A stretch of 47,317 nt of DNA from an uncultured Blautia sp. (GCA_934402155.1 CAKRTP010000002.1:1-47317); one strand, 5' to 3'. Shown: positions 23,767 to 32,908, numbered from the stretch's first letter. Notes: a model not told the origin generated them from the sequence alone. Translations and numbers: made by a program.

Positions 23767-26505
23767 TTATTTCTTTTTTCTTTTGTAATAGATCACGCCA
23801 CATACAGCCGCCGCTGCGATGATCAGAATAACAACAAACGGTATAATCTCCGTAGGGTCATTTGTTTTTACTGATTTCCTCTGATTAGCTGCTGGTGTAA
23901 GATTAGTTCCCGGTGCTGTAACCTTCGCCTGGGATATACTGAATGCCACTTGTTTCGTATCCTGATTATTTGTATTTTTCCAACTCTCTCCGTTGTACTG
24001 CTGCTGCTGGAACACAACCTTCAAAGTATAATCCCCGCTCTTAGAAAGCCCAAAGCAGGCTGTATATGGTGCCTTATCCCATGCATTTGTATTAATTACA
24101 GTCCAGTTCAGCGGAACATAACGGGTATCCCCTTTCCTAGGTGAATTATTATCCATTCCGGCTCCCGCTGCTGTAAAGGAAATCTTTGACTGCGTTGTAT
24201 ATACTCCATTGACTTCGATTCCCGTGATTTTATTGTCATCTGCTGAAGCAGTCTTCGGTGTATAAGCACCTACATTTACTTTGACATAAGCTAACAAATC
24301 TATATTATTGTTATTGTCCACGCCATCCGGAAGTGTTACCGCTCCTTTGACTGTAAAACTCTGTGCTGCTGTATTAGAAGGATCATAGGAACAACCCTGA
24401 ACATCCCAGGCAACTTTCGCCTTTGCCTTTCCACCGCTAGTCTCAATCACTACTGCTGATGGAAGGCGCAGCTTCTGAGCATCCTTTGCTGTACCGTTTG
24501 CAATCCCACTGATTTCCGATGGGTTCTGAATTTTGGTAAGAGAAACAGTTCCCTTAAGCACCTGAAAATATGCTTTAAGCACAACTTGTGTTGCTGCTGA
24601 AGAAACCTTTATATGTTCCTGATAGCTGTGTACATCCAGGCCATCTTTTGGTGCTACTGTAAATGTTGCTGCCTCTCCCGGCTGAAGAGTTAATGCCGAA
24701 ACTGCTGATACAGTAAAATATTTTGCAGATGGCTGAATAATTGTTTCAGCCACATTACCATTATTAGTCACTGAAACCTGCTGCCCGCTGATTCCGCTGT
24801 AACCCTTTTTTGCACTTGCAAAATCAAGCGTATCCGTTGAAAGCACAAGACTGTGAATTGCTGTATCTACCGTAATTGTCGCAGTGATCACAATATTCTG
24901 CCCGGAAGTTGTATCTGTGATCGTAAATGCTTCCGTATAGGTGCCTGCTGTCAGATTGTTCTTCGGACGCACTGTAAATGTTGCTGTACCGCCATTTGCT
25001 CCTATATTCTGTGCTGATAATGAAACATCAAAATATCGGATTTCTCCCTGATCACTGTGAACATCTGATAAAACTGCATCTGCATCGCCTTCATTCGTCA
25101 GTGTTGCCGTCTTAGCCTGCGGTGCCTCTGCGTATCCCTCTACCACACTTCCAAAGTCTGCCGCGCTCAGATCTGCGATTACCTTACTCTCTGCCGGTGC
25201 CTCTGTCGGTTCCGGCGTCGGTGTATCCTCTGGTACCTCTGTCGGCTCCGGCGTCGGTGTATCCTCTGGTGTCTCTGTCGGCTCCGGTGTCGGTGTATCC
25301 TCTGGTATCTCTGTCGGTTCCGGAGCTGGTGTATCCTCTGGTATCTCTGTCGGCTCCGGGGCTGGTGTATCCTCTGTCATGATCATCCGTGCCTTAAAAG
25401 AAGCTTCTGCGCCTTCTTCTGTCTGATACGTAATAGTATCTTCATAAGTTCCAGGCTGTGTTCCTACCCTTGGTACGATCCATACCTGTACACTTTGACC
25501 TGCCTCCAGCGGTTCTGTGATATCCTGAACTGCAAAATGTTCCGGACTTATTCCCACAAAATTCAATTCACCTGTTCCGGTATTTTTGATTGTAACATAC
25601 TGTACCTGTTCATCTTCCTGACCGGAAACGACAGTTCCAAATTCTGCAATATCACTGCTTCCGTCTCCAACTACTGCTTCTGCCTGATAAATCTTCGCTT
25701 CTGTATCTGCTGATTCAGAACCACCCTCTTCATAAGTTCCGTCTTCTGTTGCTTCCGGAATTCCTTCTACTGAAGAACTTCCTGCATCATCGGAATCCTG
25801 CTCATCATCTGCTGCATTGTCTGAACCTTCTTCCGGATAGAGTTCTTCCTGATATTCATTAGGGTTCAGTTCTTCTTCCGGACTCTCTTCTTCCTGATCC
25901 GCCTGAGATATCTCTGTATCCTCCGTTGCCGCCGGGATTCCCTCTACTGACTCAGAACCCGCCTCATCTTCTCCCTGTGCTTCAGGAATTTCCTGTACCG
26001 CTTCTGAATTGTTCTCAGATGCAGATGTATCCTGTTTTTCTTCCTCTTCTGAAGCCTCTGGATTCTTCTCGTTCTCTTCTGATTTCTGTTCTGCTTTTTC
26101 AGTAACAGTTCCTGTAATCGCTGTCAGGCTTCCGGTGAAACCCTTGTCTGTAAGCCCGGTGATCGTCAAAACAATTTTTGAACCTGTATCATCTTTTACT
26201 ATCGTATATGTCTTTTCTTTACTCAGCTGTTTCAACTCCGGTTTTTCACCCTGCTGTTCTTTTTTTTCATCCTCCGATGTCTTTCGGAACCACGCATAAC
26301 TGACGCTGTCTTCTGTCAGTCCTTCTGTCTTTATTGCCTGAAAATCTGCACTCAGTGTAGTTCCTTCCGTTGCTGCTCCCTGGATCTTTAATTGTCCATC
26401 CAACGCCGCAGCTGTAGCTGTATCTGTTGCAAATACTGTCACAGGAAGCAGTGACAACGCCATGAACACAGCCATTAAAATCGCCAGAAATCTCCTTCTA
26501 TTCAT
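23767..26505 (-). CDS. Large secreted, membrane-anchored surface protein with proline-rich repeats
   Basis: 912 residues from ATG 26505, which has AAAGGAGG 8 nt upstream (the open frame extends to 26556). Order: signal peptide 1-26 ending VFA; an Ig-like region; a very acidic Glu/Ser/Asp-rich stretch (about 130-280) holding two copies of a motif like SVEGIPxATED; a beta module (about 290-375); five 12-residue EDTPxPEPTExP repeats (378-437); two more beta modules resembling ASPM/SPD-2/Hydin or choice-of-anchor D (about 440-640); further beta domains; and a C-terminal hydrophobic segment with basic tail YYKRKKK. No classical LPxTG is seen; KTNDPT just before the hydrophobic segment may be a degenerate sorting signal. 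Probably a cell-wall-spanning stalk; ligand unknown. Confidence 0.85.
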   Translation of the reverse strand: MNRRRFLAILMAVFMALSLLPVTVFATDTATAAALDGQLKIQGAATEGTTLSADFQAIKTEGLTEDSVSYAWFRKTSEDEKKEQQGEKPELKQLSKEKTYTIVKDDTGSKIVLTITGLTDKGFTGSLTAITGTVTEKAEQKSEENEKNPEASEEEEKQDTSASENNSEAVQEIPEAQGEDEAGSESVEGIPAATEDTEISQADQEEESPEEELNPNEYQEELYPEEGSDNAADDEQDSDDAGSSSVEGIPEATEDGTYEEGGSESADTEAKIYQAEAVVGDGSSDIAEFGTVVSGQEDEQVQYVTIKNTGTGELNFVGISPEHFAVQDITEPLEAGQSVQVWIVPRVGTQPGTYEDTITYQTEEGAEASFKARMIMTEDTPAPEPTEIPEDTPAPEPTEIPEDTPTPEPTETPEDTPTPEPTEVPEDTPTPEPTEAPAESKVIADLSAADFGSVVEGYAEAPQAKTATLTNEGDADAVLSDVHSDQGEIRYFDVSLSAQNIGANGGTATFTVRPKNNLTAGTYTEAFTITDTTSGQNIVITATITVDTAIHSLVLSTDTLDFASAKKGYSGISGQQVSVTNNGNVAETIIQPSAKYFTVSAVSALTLQPGEAATFTVAPKDGLDVHSYQEHIKVSSAATQVVLKAYFQVLKGTVSLTKIQNPSEISGIANGTAKDAQKLRLPSAVVIETSGGKAKAKVAWDVQGCSYDPSNTAAQSFTVKGAVTLPDGVDNNNNIDLLAYVKVNVGAYTPKTASADDNKITGIEVNGVYTTQSKISFTAAGAGMDNNSPRKGDTRYVPLNWTVINTNAWDKAPYTACFGLSKSGDYTLKVVFQQQQYNGESWKNTNNQDTKQVAFSISQAKVTAPGTNLTPAANQRKSVKTNDPTEIIPFVVILIIAAAAVCGVIYYKRKKK
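25195..25374 (-). repeat. Five tandem 36-bp repeats inside the surface-protein gene
   Basis: Each 36-bp unit encodes 12 residues of the type EDTPxPEPTExP, giving a stiff, wall-spanning proline-rich segment (residues 378-437). Units are nearly identical, with differences mainly at the x positions (Ala/Thr, Ile/Thr/Val/Ala). Copy number is likely to vary between strains. Confidence 0.95.
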
Positions 26506-26597
26506 AAGTTTTCCTCCTTTTGGGTATCTATTGCCATGCAGCCTCTTTACTGACAAAAACCCTCTTTATTACTATATTCTTCACATCTTGTACCGTC

Positions 26598-26606
26598 ATT
26601 ATAGCA
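26598..26606 (-). promoter_or_regulatory. Extended -10 promoter element of the surface-protein gene
   Basis: Read on minus this is TGC followed by TATAAT, an extended -10. No good -35 is found 16-18 bp upstream (best TTACAT with an 18-bp spacer). The leader to the start at 26505 would be about 85 nt. The remaining part of 26506-26725 holds only this element and a terminator. Confidence 0.5.
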
Positions 26607-26655
26607 TGATACAGAAAGTCCATGTAATTTCTATTTTACATAATACCCAAAACGT

Positions 26656-26701
26656 AAAAACTCCATTCAGCCCAGCTTTTTCTGCTGTCAGAATGGAGTT
26701 T
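26656..26701. terminator. Bidirectional-type terminator after the maf-HAD unit
   Basis: An 11-bp perfect stem (26658-26668 with 26691-26701) with a small inner CAGC/GCTG stem. On minus five T follow, 25 bp after the stop of the 85-aa gene. On plus a T-run also follows. Confidence 0.8.
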
Positions 26702-26725
26702 GCTTTTTTATCCGATCAAGAAATA

Positions 26726-26983
26726 TCAGCCTTCCACTACAAGATATCCACCTGATGGAAGCAGGAATACTTCACTTGCATCTTCCAGTTCTTCATCACT
26801 CATTCCACTGATATCGGCCCCCGACTCATCGAAATATGTCCGAACTTCTTTTAATGTTTTTAGTTCCATTGCCATACAATCTTCCAGAAACTCCTCTGCT
26901 TCTTCATAAGAAACGGCAACTTCCTCATCAAAAAGCTGTCCCTGATTTTTCAAAAATGTTTCTACACTTTCTTTTGTATACAT
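26726..26983 (-). CDS. Small acidic conserved protein, function unknown
   Basis: 85 residues, strongly acidic, mostly helical, ending in LPSGGYLVVEG. A GTG at 26986 is also possible, but ATG 26983 forms a TGATG junction with the HAD gene's stop and sits 10 nt after AGGAGG. I recall similar Lachnospiraceae proteins that databases label 'glyoxalase', but no metal-binding pattern of that fold is visible, so the label is not used. Last gene of the maf-HAD-HAD unit. Confidence 0.75.
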   Translation of the reverse strand: MYTKESVETFLKNQGQLFDEEVAVSYEEAEEFLEDCMAMELKTLKEVRTYFDESGADISGMSDEELEDASEVFLLPSGGYLVVEG

Positions 26984-27789
26984 CACCCAACTACCTCCTC
27001 TATATTTCCCTTAGCCCGGATCAGTTTCTCCAAAATCTGCTCCACTCTCTCTGTCTGATAGGCCGCTGATCTTTTGACACCTGGTTTTGCATGCTTCATG
27101 GCAAAACTATATGGTACGGATTCCAGCATTGCTATGTCATTATATTCATCGCCAAACACAATACATTCTTCCGGTTTTATCCCAAGCAGTTTCTGATACT
27201 CTTTCAATCCTCTTGCTTTATTTGTTTCAAACGGAACAAAATCCACCCAGGCAAACCCTGATGTCACCACAGTACACCTGTCTCCGAAACGTTCCTGCCA
27301 GTAGCGAATAGAATCTTCCTGAATCCCGCCTCTTTCATAGACAGCCACTTTCATACATGGTTCTTTGATTTCATCAAAGCTTATAATATCTCTGCAGTTA
27401 TTTTTTACCACGTTCAACATTAAATCCCGGTAATGCTCGGTCTTTGGCCTTATGTAGTAAAAATCCTTCGTGGAACAGGTGAATTCCGCACCCTCTTTAT
27501 TATAGATTGCCTCTACAATTTCTCTGACCAGGGCCGGTGGAAAACTGTCCTGATAAAGCACCTTTTCGTTCTGAACTGCCAGGCCTCCGTTTTCACTGAT
27601 AAAAGCCATCTCATCAAACACCGGTGCAAACAGACGCTTCATATTCGCATACTGTCTTCCGCTTGCCGCTACAAATAAAATACCAAGTTCTTTTAATTTT
27701 TTTATTAATGGAAAAAGTTCTCCCGGAAGACTCTGTGCTCCGTTCAGGAGCAGTGTTCCATCCAGATCACTTGCAACCAGTTTGATCAT
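26983..27789 (-). CDS. HAD-family hydrolase, Cof type
   Basis: 268 residues of the HAD superfamily with a C2 cap: motif I ASDLDGTLL (nucleophile Asp near residue 8), motif II VAASGRQ, a Lys in the KARGLK region and motif IV FGDEYNDIAMLESV. Cof-type members dephosphorylate sugar phosphates, FMN or PLP; the substrate cannot be assigned. It overlaps the stop of the following small gene at TGATG and the preceding HAD gene by 23 bp. Confidence 0.92.
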   Translation of the reverse strand: MIKLVASDLDGTLLLNGAQSLPGELFPLIKKLKELGILFVAASGRQYANMKRLFAPVFDEMAFISENGGLAVQNEKVLYQDSFPPALVREIVEAIYNKEGAEFTCSTKDFYYIRPKTEHYRDLMLNVVKNNCRDIISFDEIKEPCMKVAVYERGGIQEDSIRYWQERFGDRCTVVTSGFAWVDFVPFETNKARGLKEYQKLLGIKPEECIVFGDEYNDIAMLESVPYSFAMKHAKPGVKRSAAYQTERVEQILEKLIRAKGNIEEVVG

Positions 27790-28447
27790 GATTCAATTCC
27801 TCATATATCTTCAGTAAATCTTCAGGTTTTTCGGCCACAATCTCAGCACCATTGCTTTCAAGTTCTTCCCTATCCCTGAAGCCCCATAATGCACCTATTG
27901 TATGCATATTTGCCGCCGTGCCTGTTTCCATGTCAGTTTTGGTATCTCCAATATACATACACTCTTTTGGTAGAACATTAAATTCTGCAGCAGCTTTGAG
28001 CGGACCATCTGGAGCCGGTTTCCTGCGGATCGCATCACTCTGTCCAAGTACCAGATCAAAGTATCCTGCAAACATTTTGTCAATCACTTTAACAGCTGCT
28101 ATATGCGGTTTATTAGAACATACTGCAAGCTTCACCCCCGCATCTCTCAGTGCATGCAGAGTTTCCATAATTCCATCATACGGCACCACCTTATACAAAG
28201 GATCTTCATCAAATTTCTTTCTGTAAAGTTCTCTGCATTCTTCAAAATGAACGAGCTGTGGATCACCTGCATCTCTGAGACACCGGCGTACCAGCATATC
28301 AGCCCCCTCACCACTATAGTATTTGAAATTTTCTGTCGGCTGTTCTTCAAGTCCCATATTTCTCAGAATCTCATTGGCAACATATGCCATAGAATCCAGT
28401 GTATTTGCCAATGTACCATCCAGATCAAAAATACATGCCTTTATCAT
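27767..28447 (-). CDS. HAD-family hydrolase, phosphoglycolate phosphatase-like
   Basis: 226 residues with a helical C1 cap. Motif I is FDLDGTLANTLDSM with nucleophile and acid/base Asp, motif II LAVCSNKPH, motif III Lys in RRKPAPDGP and motif IV YIGDTKTDMETG. The pattern is that of Gph/PgpB-like phosphatases, and 2-phosphoglycolate is a plausible but unproven substrate. It lies 4 bp after the maf stop and overlaps the next HAD gene by 23 bp. Confidence 0.9.
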   Translation of the reverse strand: MIKACIFDLDGTLANTLDSMAYVANEILRNMGLEEQPTENFKYYSGEGADMLVRRCLRDAGDPQLVHFEECRELYRKKFDEDPLYKVVPYDGIMETLHALRDAGVKLAVCSNKPHIAAVKVIDKMFAGYFDLVLGQSDAIRRKPAPDGPLKAAAEFNVLPKECMYIGDTKTDMETGTAANMHTIGALWGFRDREELESNGAEIVAEKPEDLLKIYEELNHDQTGCK

Positions 28448-28451
28448 GATC

Positions 28452-29045
28452 CTATCCTCGCAATTCTATTCCATGTTTCTTTGATTCATAAAACAGTCTC
28501 CCCACCGGAAGCCCTACTACATTTGTATAATCTCCCCGAATCTCTTTTACATAGACTCCAAAACCTCCCTGAATACCATAACTGCCGGCTTTATCCATTG
28601 GTTCTCCCGTAGCTACATATCTCCGGATTTCATCTTCTGATACAGGATAAAAAGAAACATCTGTAGATTCTGCAAAAGTGATCGTCTTCCACGAGGCATC
28701 TTTTTGCTGTTCCATAATTGTCACACCGGTATAAACCTGATGTGTTTTTCCCTGAAGCAAAGTCAGCGTATTGACTGCCGCATCTTCATTCTCCGGTTTT
28801 CCGAGAATTCTTCCGTCAAAAGATACTATCGTATCTGCTCCCAGAATAACAGTTCCTTCCTCCATATCAAATCTGGATGCCACTGCCATTGCCTTCTGTA
28901 ATGACAGTTCCTTTACAATGTCCTCCGGTTTTTCCTTCGTTATTTTCTCTTCGCTGTTACCGGGACATACCTGAAAAATCACACCGGCATTCGCCAGAAG
29001 TTCTCTTCTTCTTGGAGATGCCGAAGCAAGTATTATTTTTCTCAT
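28452..29045 (-). CDS. maf: Maf-family nucleotide pyrophosphatase
   Basis: 197 residues. Maf proteins hydrolyse non-canonical or pyrimidine nucleoside triphosphates, and Bacillus Maf affects septation. The signature ILASASPRRRELL at the N-terminus, a catalytic Asp in GADTIVSFDGRILGKP, and the late YGIQGGFGVYVKEIRGDYTNVVGLP segment are all present. First gene of a four-gene unit (maf, HAD, HAD, 85-aa protein) driven by the promoter at 29092-29120. The YhdE/dTTPase-like subgroup is likely but not provable by eye. Confidence 0.95.
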   Translation of the reverse strand: MRKIILASASPRRRELLANAGVIFQVCPGNSEEKITKEKPEDIVKELSLQKAMAVASRFDMEEGTVILGADTIVSFDGRILGKPENEDAAVNTLTLLQGKTHQVYTGVTIMEQQKDASWKTITFAESTDVSFYPVSEDEIRRYVATGEPMDKAGSYGIQGGFGVYVKEIRGDYTNVVGLPVGRLFYESKKHGIELRG

Positions 29046-29091
29046 TTATAATGTCTTCCTTATATTTAATATCTTACTTTTCTTCTGTTAC

Positions 29092-29120
29092 AGTATACCC
29101 TCTCCCCATCAAACTGGCAA
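29092..29120 (-). promoter_or_regulatory. Promoter of the maf-HAD unit
   Basis: Read on minus: -35 TTGCCA (29115-29120), 17-bp spacer, -10 TATACT (29092-29097), about 45 bp before maf. It is divergent from the tRNA-Thr promoter. Confidence 0.7.
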
Positions 29121-29178
29121 CTATCAAAATGGTAAAAACTCTTTTCGAAAAAAGATTAAAAAAAGTCAAAATAAAGTG

Positions 29179-29207
29179 TTGACAATAGCTTCTACTTCTG
29201 TTAGTAT
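29179..29207 (+). promoter_or_regulatory. Promoter of tRNA-Thr
   Basis: -35 TTGACA (29179-29184), 17-bp spacer, -10 TAGTAT (29202-29207), about 40 bp before the mature tRNA. Confidence 0.75.
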
Positions 29208-29247
29208 TATCAACTGTGAGCGGCAGTTAACCGCTTTATAAGTAATT

Positions 29248-29320
29248 GCTGATGTGGCTCAGTCGGTAGAGCGTCGCCTTGGTAAGGCGGAGGTCACGGG
29301 TTCGATTCCCGTCATCAGCT
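29248..29320 (+). tRNA. tRNA-Thr (GGT anticodon)
   Basis: 73 nt that fold into a full cloverleaf: acceptor GCTGATG/CATCAGC, D-stem GCTC/GAGC, anticodon stem TCGCC/GGCGG with loop TTGGTAA, so the anticodon is GGT reading ACC and ACT, and T-stem ACGGG/CCCGT with TTCGATT. The 3' CCA is not encoded and must be added after transcription. It is flanked by its own promoter and a terminator and lies 75 bp upstream of glnS. Confidence 0.97.
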
Positions 29321-29323
29321 TTC

Positions 29324-29352
29324 AACCCTTGAGTGATTCAAGGGTTTTTTTT
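29324..29352 (+). terminator. Terminator after tRNA-Thr
   Basis: A 9-bp perfect stem (29324-29332 with 29338-29346), 5-nt loop and eight T. It starts 4 nt after the tRNA and lies before the glnS ribosome binding site, so glnS needs read-through or an own promoter, which I cannot identify. Confidence 0.9.
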
Positions 29353-29394
29353 CTATCAAAAAAGATTAAAAAGAATTACTCAGGAGGGACAGAG

Positions 29395-31062
29395 ATGGAG
29401 AACGAAACTGTTTCCAAAAATTTTATTGAGAACATCATTGACGAAGATCTTGCCGAGGGTGTTTATGATACCGTACACACCCGTTTCCCACCGGAACCTA
29501 ACGGGTACCTCCATATCGGACATGCCAAATCCATTCTTTTAAACTATGGACTTGCCCAGAAATACAATGGCAAATTTAACATGCGTTTCGATGATACTAA
29601 CCCGACCAAAGAAAAAAGCGAATTTGTTGAGTCCATTAAAGCAGACATCAAATGGCTTGGCGCTGACTGGGAAGACAGACTTTTCTTCGCATCTGATTAT
29701 TTCCCGCAGATGTATGAAGCTGCTGTCAAACTGATTCAGAAAGGCAAAGCTTATGTCTGCGATCTGAGTGCTGATCAGATTCGTGAATATCGTGGCACTC
29801 TTACTGAACCAGGCAAAGAAAGCCCATACCGTAACCGAAGTGTTGAAGAAAATCTTCAGCTCTTTGAAGAAATGAAGAATGGCAAATATCAGGATGGAGA
29901 AAAAGTTCTCCGTGCCAAAATCGATATGGCATCTCCGAATATGAACATGCGTGATCCTGTTATCTATCGTGTTGCTCATATGACTCACCACAGAACCGGT
30001 GATACATGGTGCATCTATCCAATGTACGATTTTGCTCATCCGATTGAAGATGCGATCGAAGGTATCACTCATTCCATCTGCACACTGGAATTTGAAGACC
30101 ACAGACCTCTCTATGACTGGGTAGTAAAAGAACTGGAATACCCGCAGCCACCGAAACAGATTGAGTTTGCAAAATTATACCTGACAAATGTTGTAACAGG
30201 AAAACGTTACATCAAAAAACTTGTCGAAGACGGTATTGTAGATGGATGGGATGATCCACGTCTTGTTTCTATCGCCGCACTTCGAAGAAGAGGATTCACT
30301 CCGGAATCAATTAAAATGTTTGTTGATCTCTGTGGTGTATCCAAGGCCAACAGTTCTGTTGATTACGCAATGCTGGAATACTGTATCCGCGAGGATCTCA
30401 AGCTTAAACGCCCACGTATGATGGCCGTTCTTGATCCGATCAAACTTGTGATCGACAATTATCCGGAAGGTCAGGTAGAATATCTTGAAGCTCCAAACAA
30501 CATGGAAAACGAAACTCTCGGAACCCGAAATATTCCATTCAGCAAAGAATTATTCATCGAACGAGATGACTTCATGATCGATCCACCACGTAAATATAAG
30601 AGACTTTTCATGGGAGCGGAAGTTCGTCTCATGAATGCCTACTTTGTCACTTGCACAGGATATGAGGCAGATGATGACGGAACAGTACGTGTCGTTCACT
30701 GCACTTACGATCCTTCTACCAAAGGCGGAAACGCACCTGACGGACGTAAGGTCAAAGGCACCATTCATTGGGTTGAGGCTTCTAATGCCGGCAAAGCAAC
30801 TGTTCGTCTTTACGAAAATATCGTAGATGAAGAAAAGGGTGTTTACAATAAGGAAGACGGTTCTCTTAACGTAAACCCGAACTCTCTGACTACGGTAACC
30901 GCTTATGTAGAACCAGCTCTTATGGAAGCCAAAGGATATGACAGTTTCCAGTTTGTAAGAAATGGATTCTTCTGTGCTGATATCCATGATTCTGAAGAAG
31001 GAAAACCGGTATTTAACCGTATCGTTTCTCTCAAAAGTTCATTCAAGCTTCCAAAAGCCTGA
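29395..31062 (+). CDS. glnS: Glutamine-tRNA ligase
   Basis: Charges tRNA-Gln with glutamine. 555 residues from ATG 29395, with AGGAGGG 6 nt upstream; the open frame extends back through the tRNA and is not coding there. Class I motifs: [17 protein letters not shown] (HIGH), and the KMSKS-equivalent region [15 protein letters not shown], in which the usual VMSKR reads VTGKR. The GlnRS C-terminal anticodon-binding beta barrels follow ([21 protein letters not shown]). Possession of GlnRS means the organism need not rely only on the GatCAB route for Gln-tRNA. Ends before a strong terminator. Confidence 0.97.
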   Translation: MENETVSKNFIENIIDEDLAEGVYDTVHTRFPPEPNGYLHIGHAKSILLNYGLAQKYNGKFNMRFDDTNPTKEKSEFVESIKADIKWLGADWEDRLFFASDYFPQMYEAAVKLIQKGKAYVCDLSADQIREYRGTLTEPGKESPYRNRSVEENLQLFEEMKNGKYQDGEKVLRAKIDMASPNMNMRDPVIYRVAHMTHHRTGDTWCIYPMYDFAHPIEDAIEGITHSICTLEFEDHRPLYDWVVKELEYPQPPKQIEFAKLYLTNVVTGKRYIKKLVEDGIVDGWDDPRLVSIAALRRRGFTPESIKMFVDLCGVSKANSSVDYAMLEYCIREDLKLKRPRMMAVLDPIKLVIDNYPEGQVEYLEAPNNMENETLGTRNIPFSKELFIERDDFMIDPPRKYKRLFMGAEVRLMNAYFVTCTGYEADDDGTVRVVHCTYDPSTKGGNAPDGRKVKGTIHWVEASNAGKATVRLYENIVDEEKGVYNKEDGSLNVNPNSLTTVTAYVEPALMEAKGYDSFQFVRNGFFCADIHDSEEGKPVFNRIVSLKSSFKLPKA

Positions 31063-31070
31063 TTTATCCA

Positions 31071-31104
31071 AAAAGGCCCCGCCGGTAATCCGGCAGGGCC
31101 TTTT
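31071..31104. terminator. Bidirectional terminator between glnS and the acidic membrane protein
   Basis: A 15-bp stem with one mismatch (31071-31085 with 31090-31104), TAAT loop, A-run and T-run on either side. It serves glnS on plus and the 120-aa gene on minus. Confidence 0.9.
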
Positions 31105-31113
31105 AGCTTTTTA

Positions 31114-31476
31114 TTATTCTTCCTCTTTTGTTTCTTCAGACTCAGATTCCAACTCTTCTTTTTCCGGAGCTTCTTCTGATTCTTCTTTTATTTCATTTTC
31201 AAGAGCAGTCTCTGCTTCAGACTCTTCTGCTTCTTTTTCGACAGCCTCTGAAACAGATTCTTCATTCTCTTCCCAGGATTCAAAGGACTCATGAACTTCT
31301 TTTTTGTCTTCATCCTTCTGCTCTTCTTCGAAGTCATCCTCAAAATCATCATCAAAATCGTCATCGAAATCATCGAGAGGTTTCTTGTTGAGAACCATTG
31401 ATGCAACGACTCCTGCTGCTGCCGCCGCAACGGCTCCAACTGCAACAAATCCCCAATATTTGTTTAATTTTGCCAT
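31114..31476 (-). CDS. Small membrane-anchored protein with a long acidic tail
   Basis: 120 residues: a short N-terminus, one Ala/Val-rich hydrophobic segment (about 8-29), then a tail of about 90 residues made almost wholly of Glu, Asp, Ser and Lys, with a DDFDDDF-type repeat near 35-50. The tail is probably disordered and, depending on topology, cytosolic or at the surface. It starts 72 bp after the sigH stop and ends at the bidirectional terminator shared with glnS. Function unknown; low complexity makes homology calls unreliable. Confidence 0.75.
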   Translation of the reverse strand: MAKLNKYWGFVAVGAVAAAAAGVVASMVLNKKPLDDFDDDFDDDFEDDFEEEQKDEDKKEVHESFESWEENEESVSEAVEKEAEESEAETALENEIKEESEEAPEKEELESESEETKEEE

Positions 31477-31548
31477 AATACCCTGCTCCTTTCATTTATC
31501 CGGCAGACCGCCAGTTTGTTCTTTATCGCAATGATTAAAATAATTATA

Positions 31549-32148
31549 CTATTTTTTATCCCAAAAAGAAAGGGAAAAGTTTCGTATCTTATGTCTTATC
31601 CTCTGAAGTGCATTGTCGATCGATTTAGGTGTTTTTCCCATAATTTCTGCAATTTTGATATATCCATAGCCTTTCAGATAATAAGCCAGCACCTTGTTTT
31701 CCATCGGACTCAGTACTTTGTGGATCTCCTGTTCAAGATTTCTGGTGCTTTCCTGATCTATGATCACATTCTCAGGATTTTCCCACCAGAACCCCTCCAG
31801 TTCATCTGCCTCTTGTTTTTCACTAAGTGAAATATAAGAATTCAGCGGCATATGTTTCTGTCTGTTTGAATTCTGAATTGCACTGTAAAGCTGCCGATCA
31901 ATACACATCCCGGCAAAAGTCCGAAAAGATGCTTCTCTGTCAGGATGATAGCTCTGCACAGCTTTGAAGAGCCCGATCATCCCTTCCTGTATCAGGTCAT
32001 CTGTTTCTCCGCCGATCAGGAACATTGCCCTTGCTTTTTTTCGTACAAATCCTTTATATTTTTCCATCAGATAATCTGATATTTCATCCTCGCCGGATCG
32101 CAGTCTGGCGATCAATTCTTCATCTGTGCATTTTTCATACCGGCACAT
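31549..32148 (-). CDS. sigH: RNA polymerase sporulation sigma factor SigH
   Basis: 199 residues, a sigma-70 family factor with regions 2 and 4 only. Region 2: YKGFVRKKARAMFLIGGETDDLIQEGMIGLFKAV and FRTFAGMCIDRQLYSAI; region 4: LSPMENKVLAYYLKGYGYIKIAEIMGKTPKSIDNALQRIRHKI. In Bacillus SigH drives early sporulation and transition-state genes. The start ATG 32148 has GGAG 7 nt upstream; the frame extends to 32184 but would overlap rlmB. The position after cysS-mrnC-rlmB matches the Firmicutes order and supports SigH rather than another sigma factor. Confidence 0.95.
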   Translation of the reverse strand: MCRYEKCTDEELIARLRSGEDEISDYLMEKYKGFVRKKARAMFLIGGETDDLIQEGMIGLFKAVQSYHPDREASFRTFAGMCIDRQLYSAIQNSNRQKHMPLNSYISLSEKQEADELEGFWWENPENVIIDQESTRNLEQEIHKVLSPMENKVLAYYLKGYGYIKIAEIMGKTPKSIDNALQRIRHKIRNFSLSFWDKK

Positions 32149-32164
32149 AGAGAATCTCCATTTC

Positions 32165-32908
32165 TTATTTGCTTTCTGATGCAAGACGCTGTCTTACGAT
32201 CTCATAGGCAAGAACACCTGCTGCAACGGATGCGTTCAGCGAATCAATATCACCTTTCATAGGAATTGATGCAGTAAAATCACATGCTTCTCTTACAAGA
32301 CGACTGACTCCCTCTCCCTCATTTCCTATCACAAGTCCAATCGGTCCTGTCAGATTCATTCGGTACATGCTTTCACCACCCATATCAGCGCAGACAAACC
32401 AGATACCTTTTTCTTTGAGTTCTTCCATAGTTCTTACCAGATTTGTAACTTTAGCTACTGGTGTATAATTGATCGCGCCTGCTGATGTCTTGGCAACAGT
32501 AGATGTCAGACCGACCGCTCTTCGCTTTGGAATGATAACGCCATGTGCTCCCGCCAGATTTGCAGTACGGATGATCGCGCCAAGATTATGCGGATCCTCC
32601 ACATTATCCAGCAGGATCAGGAATGGTGCTTCACCTTTCTCTTTTGCCCTTGCCAGAATATCCTCCACTGTACTGTATTCATAAGCAGCAACCTGTGCGA
32701 TCACCCCCTGATGCGCTCTTGTCTCACTGAGCTGATCAAGTCTTTCCTTAGACACATAATTAATGATTGTATCTTTTTTACGGGCTTCTCTTGCAATTGT
32801 ACGTACAGGACCATCCTGGCATCCATCCAGGATAAAAAGCTTATCTACACATTTACCAGAACGAAAAGCTTCCAGTACCGCATTCCGGCCTTCTATCTGT
32901 TCACTCAT
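32165..32908 (-). CDS. rlmB: 23S rRNA (guanosine(2251)-2'-O)-methyltransferase
   Basis: SPOUT-class methyltransferase, 247 residues, RlmB/TrmH group. N-terminal substrate-binding domain (IEGRNAVLEAF), then the knotted domain with LDNVEDPHNLGAIIRTANLAGAHGVIIP, IGLVIGNEGEGVSRLV and IPMKGDIDSLNASVAAGVLAYE. It overlaps the mrnC stop by 4 bp. Its neighbours match the conserved cysS-mrnC-rlmB-sigH block. Confidence 0.95.
   Translation of the reverse strand: MSEQIEGRNAVLEAFRSGKCVDKLFILDGCQDGPVRTIAREARKKDTIINYVSKERLDQLSETRAHQGVIAQVAAYEYSTVEDILARAKEKGEAPFLILLDNVEDPHNLGAIIRTANLAGAHGVIIPKRRAVGLTSTVAKTSAGAINYTPVAKVTNLVRTMEELKEKGIWFVCADMGGESMYRMNLTGPIGLVIGNEGEGVSRLVREACDFTASIPMKGDIDSLNASVAAGVLAYEIVRQRLASESK

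Noticed and set aside
25195..25374. Repeat array considered as CRISPR
   Set aside because: The units are contiguous with no spacers and are in frame with a coding sequence.
25122..25382. Plus-strand ORF rich in Pro/Leu/Ser/Val opposite the surface-protein repeats
   Set aside because: It is the antisense of the 36-bp repeats; its regularity comes from the repeats and it has no ribosome binding site.
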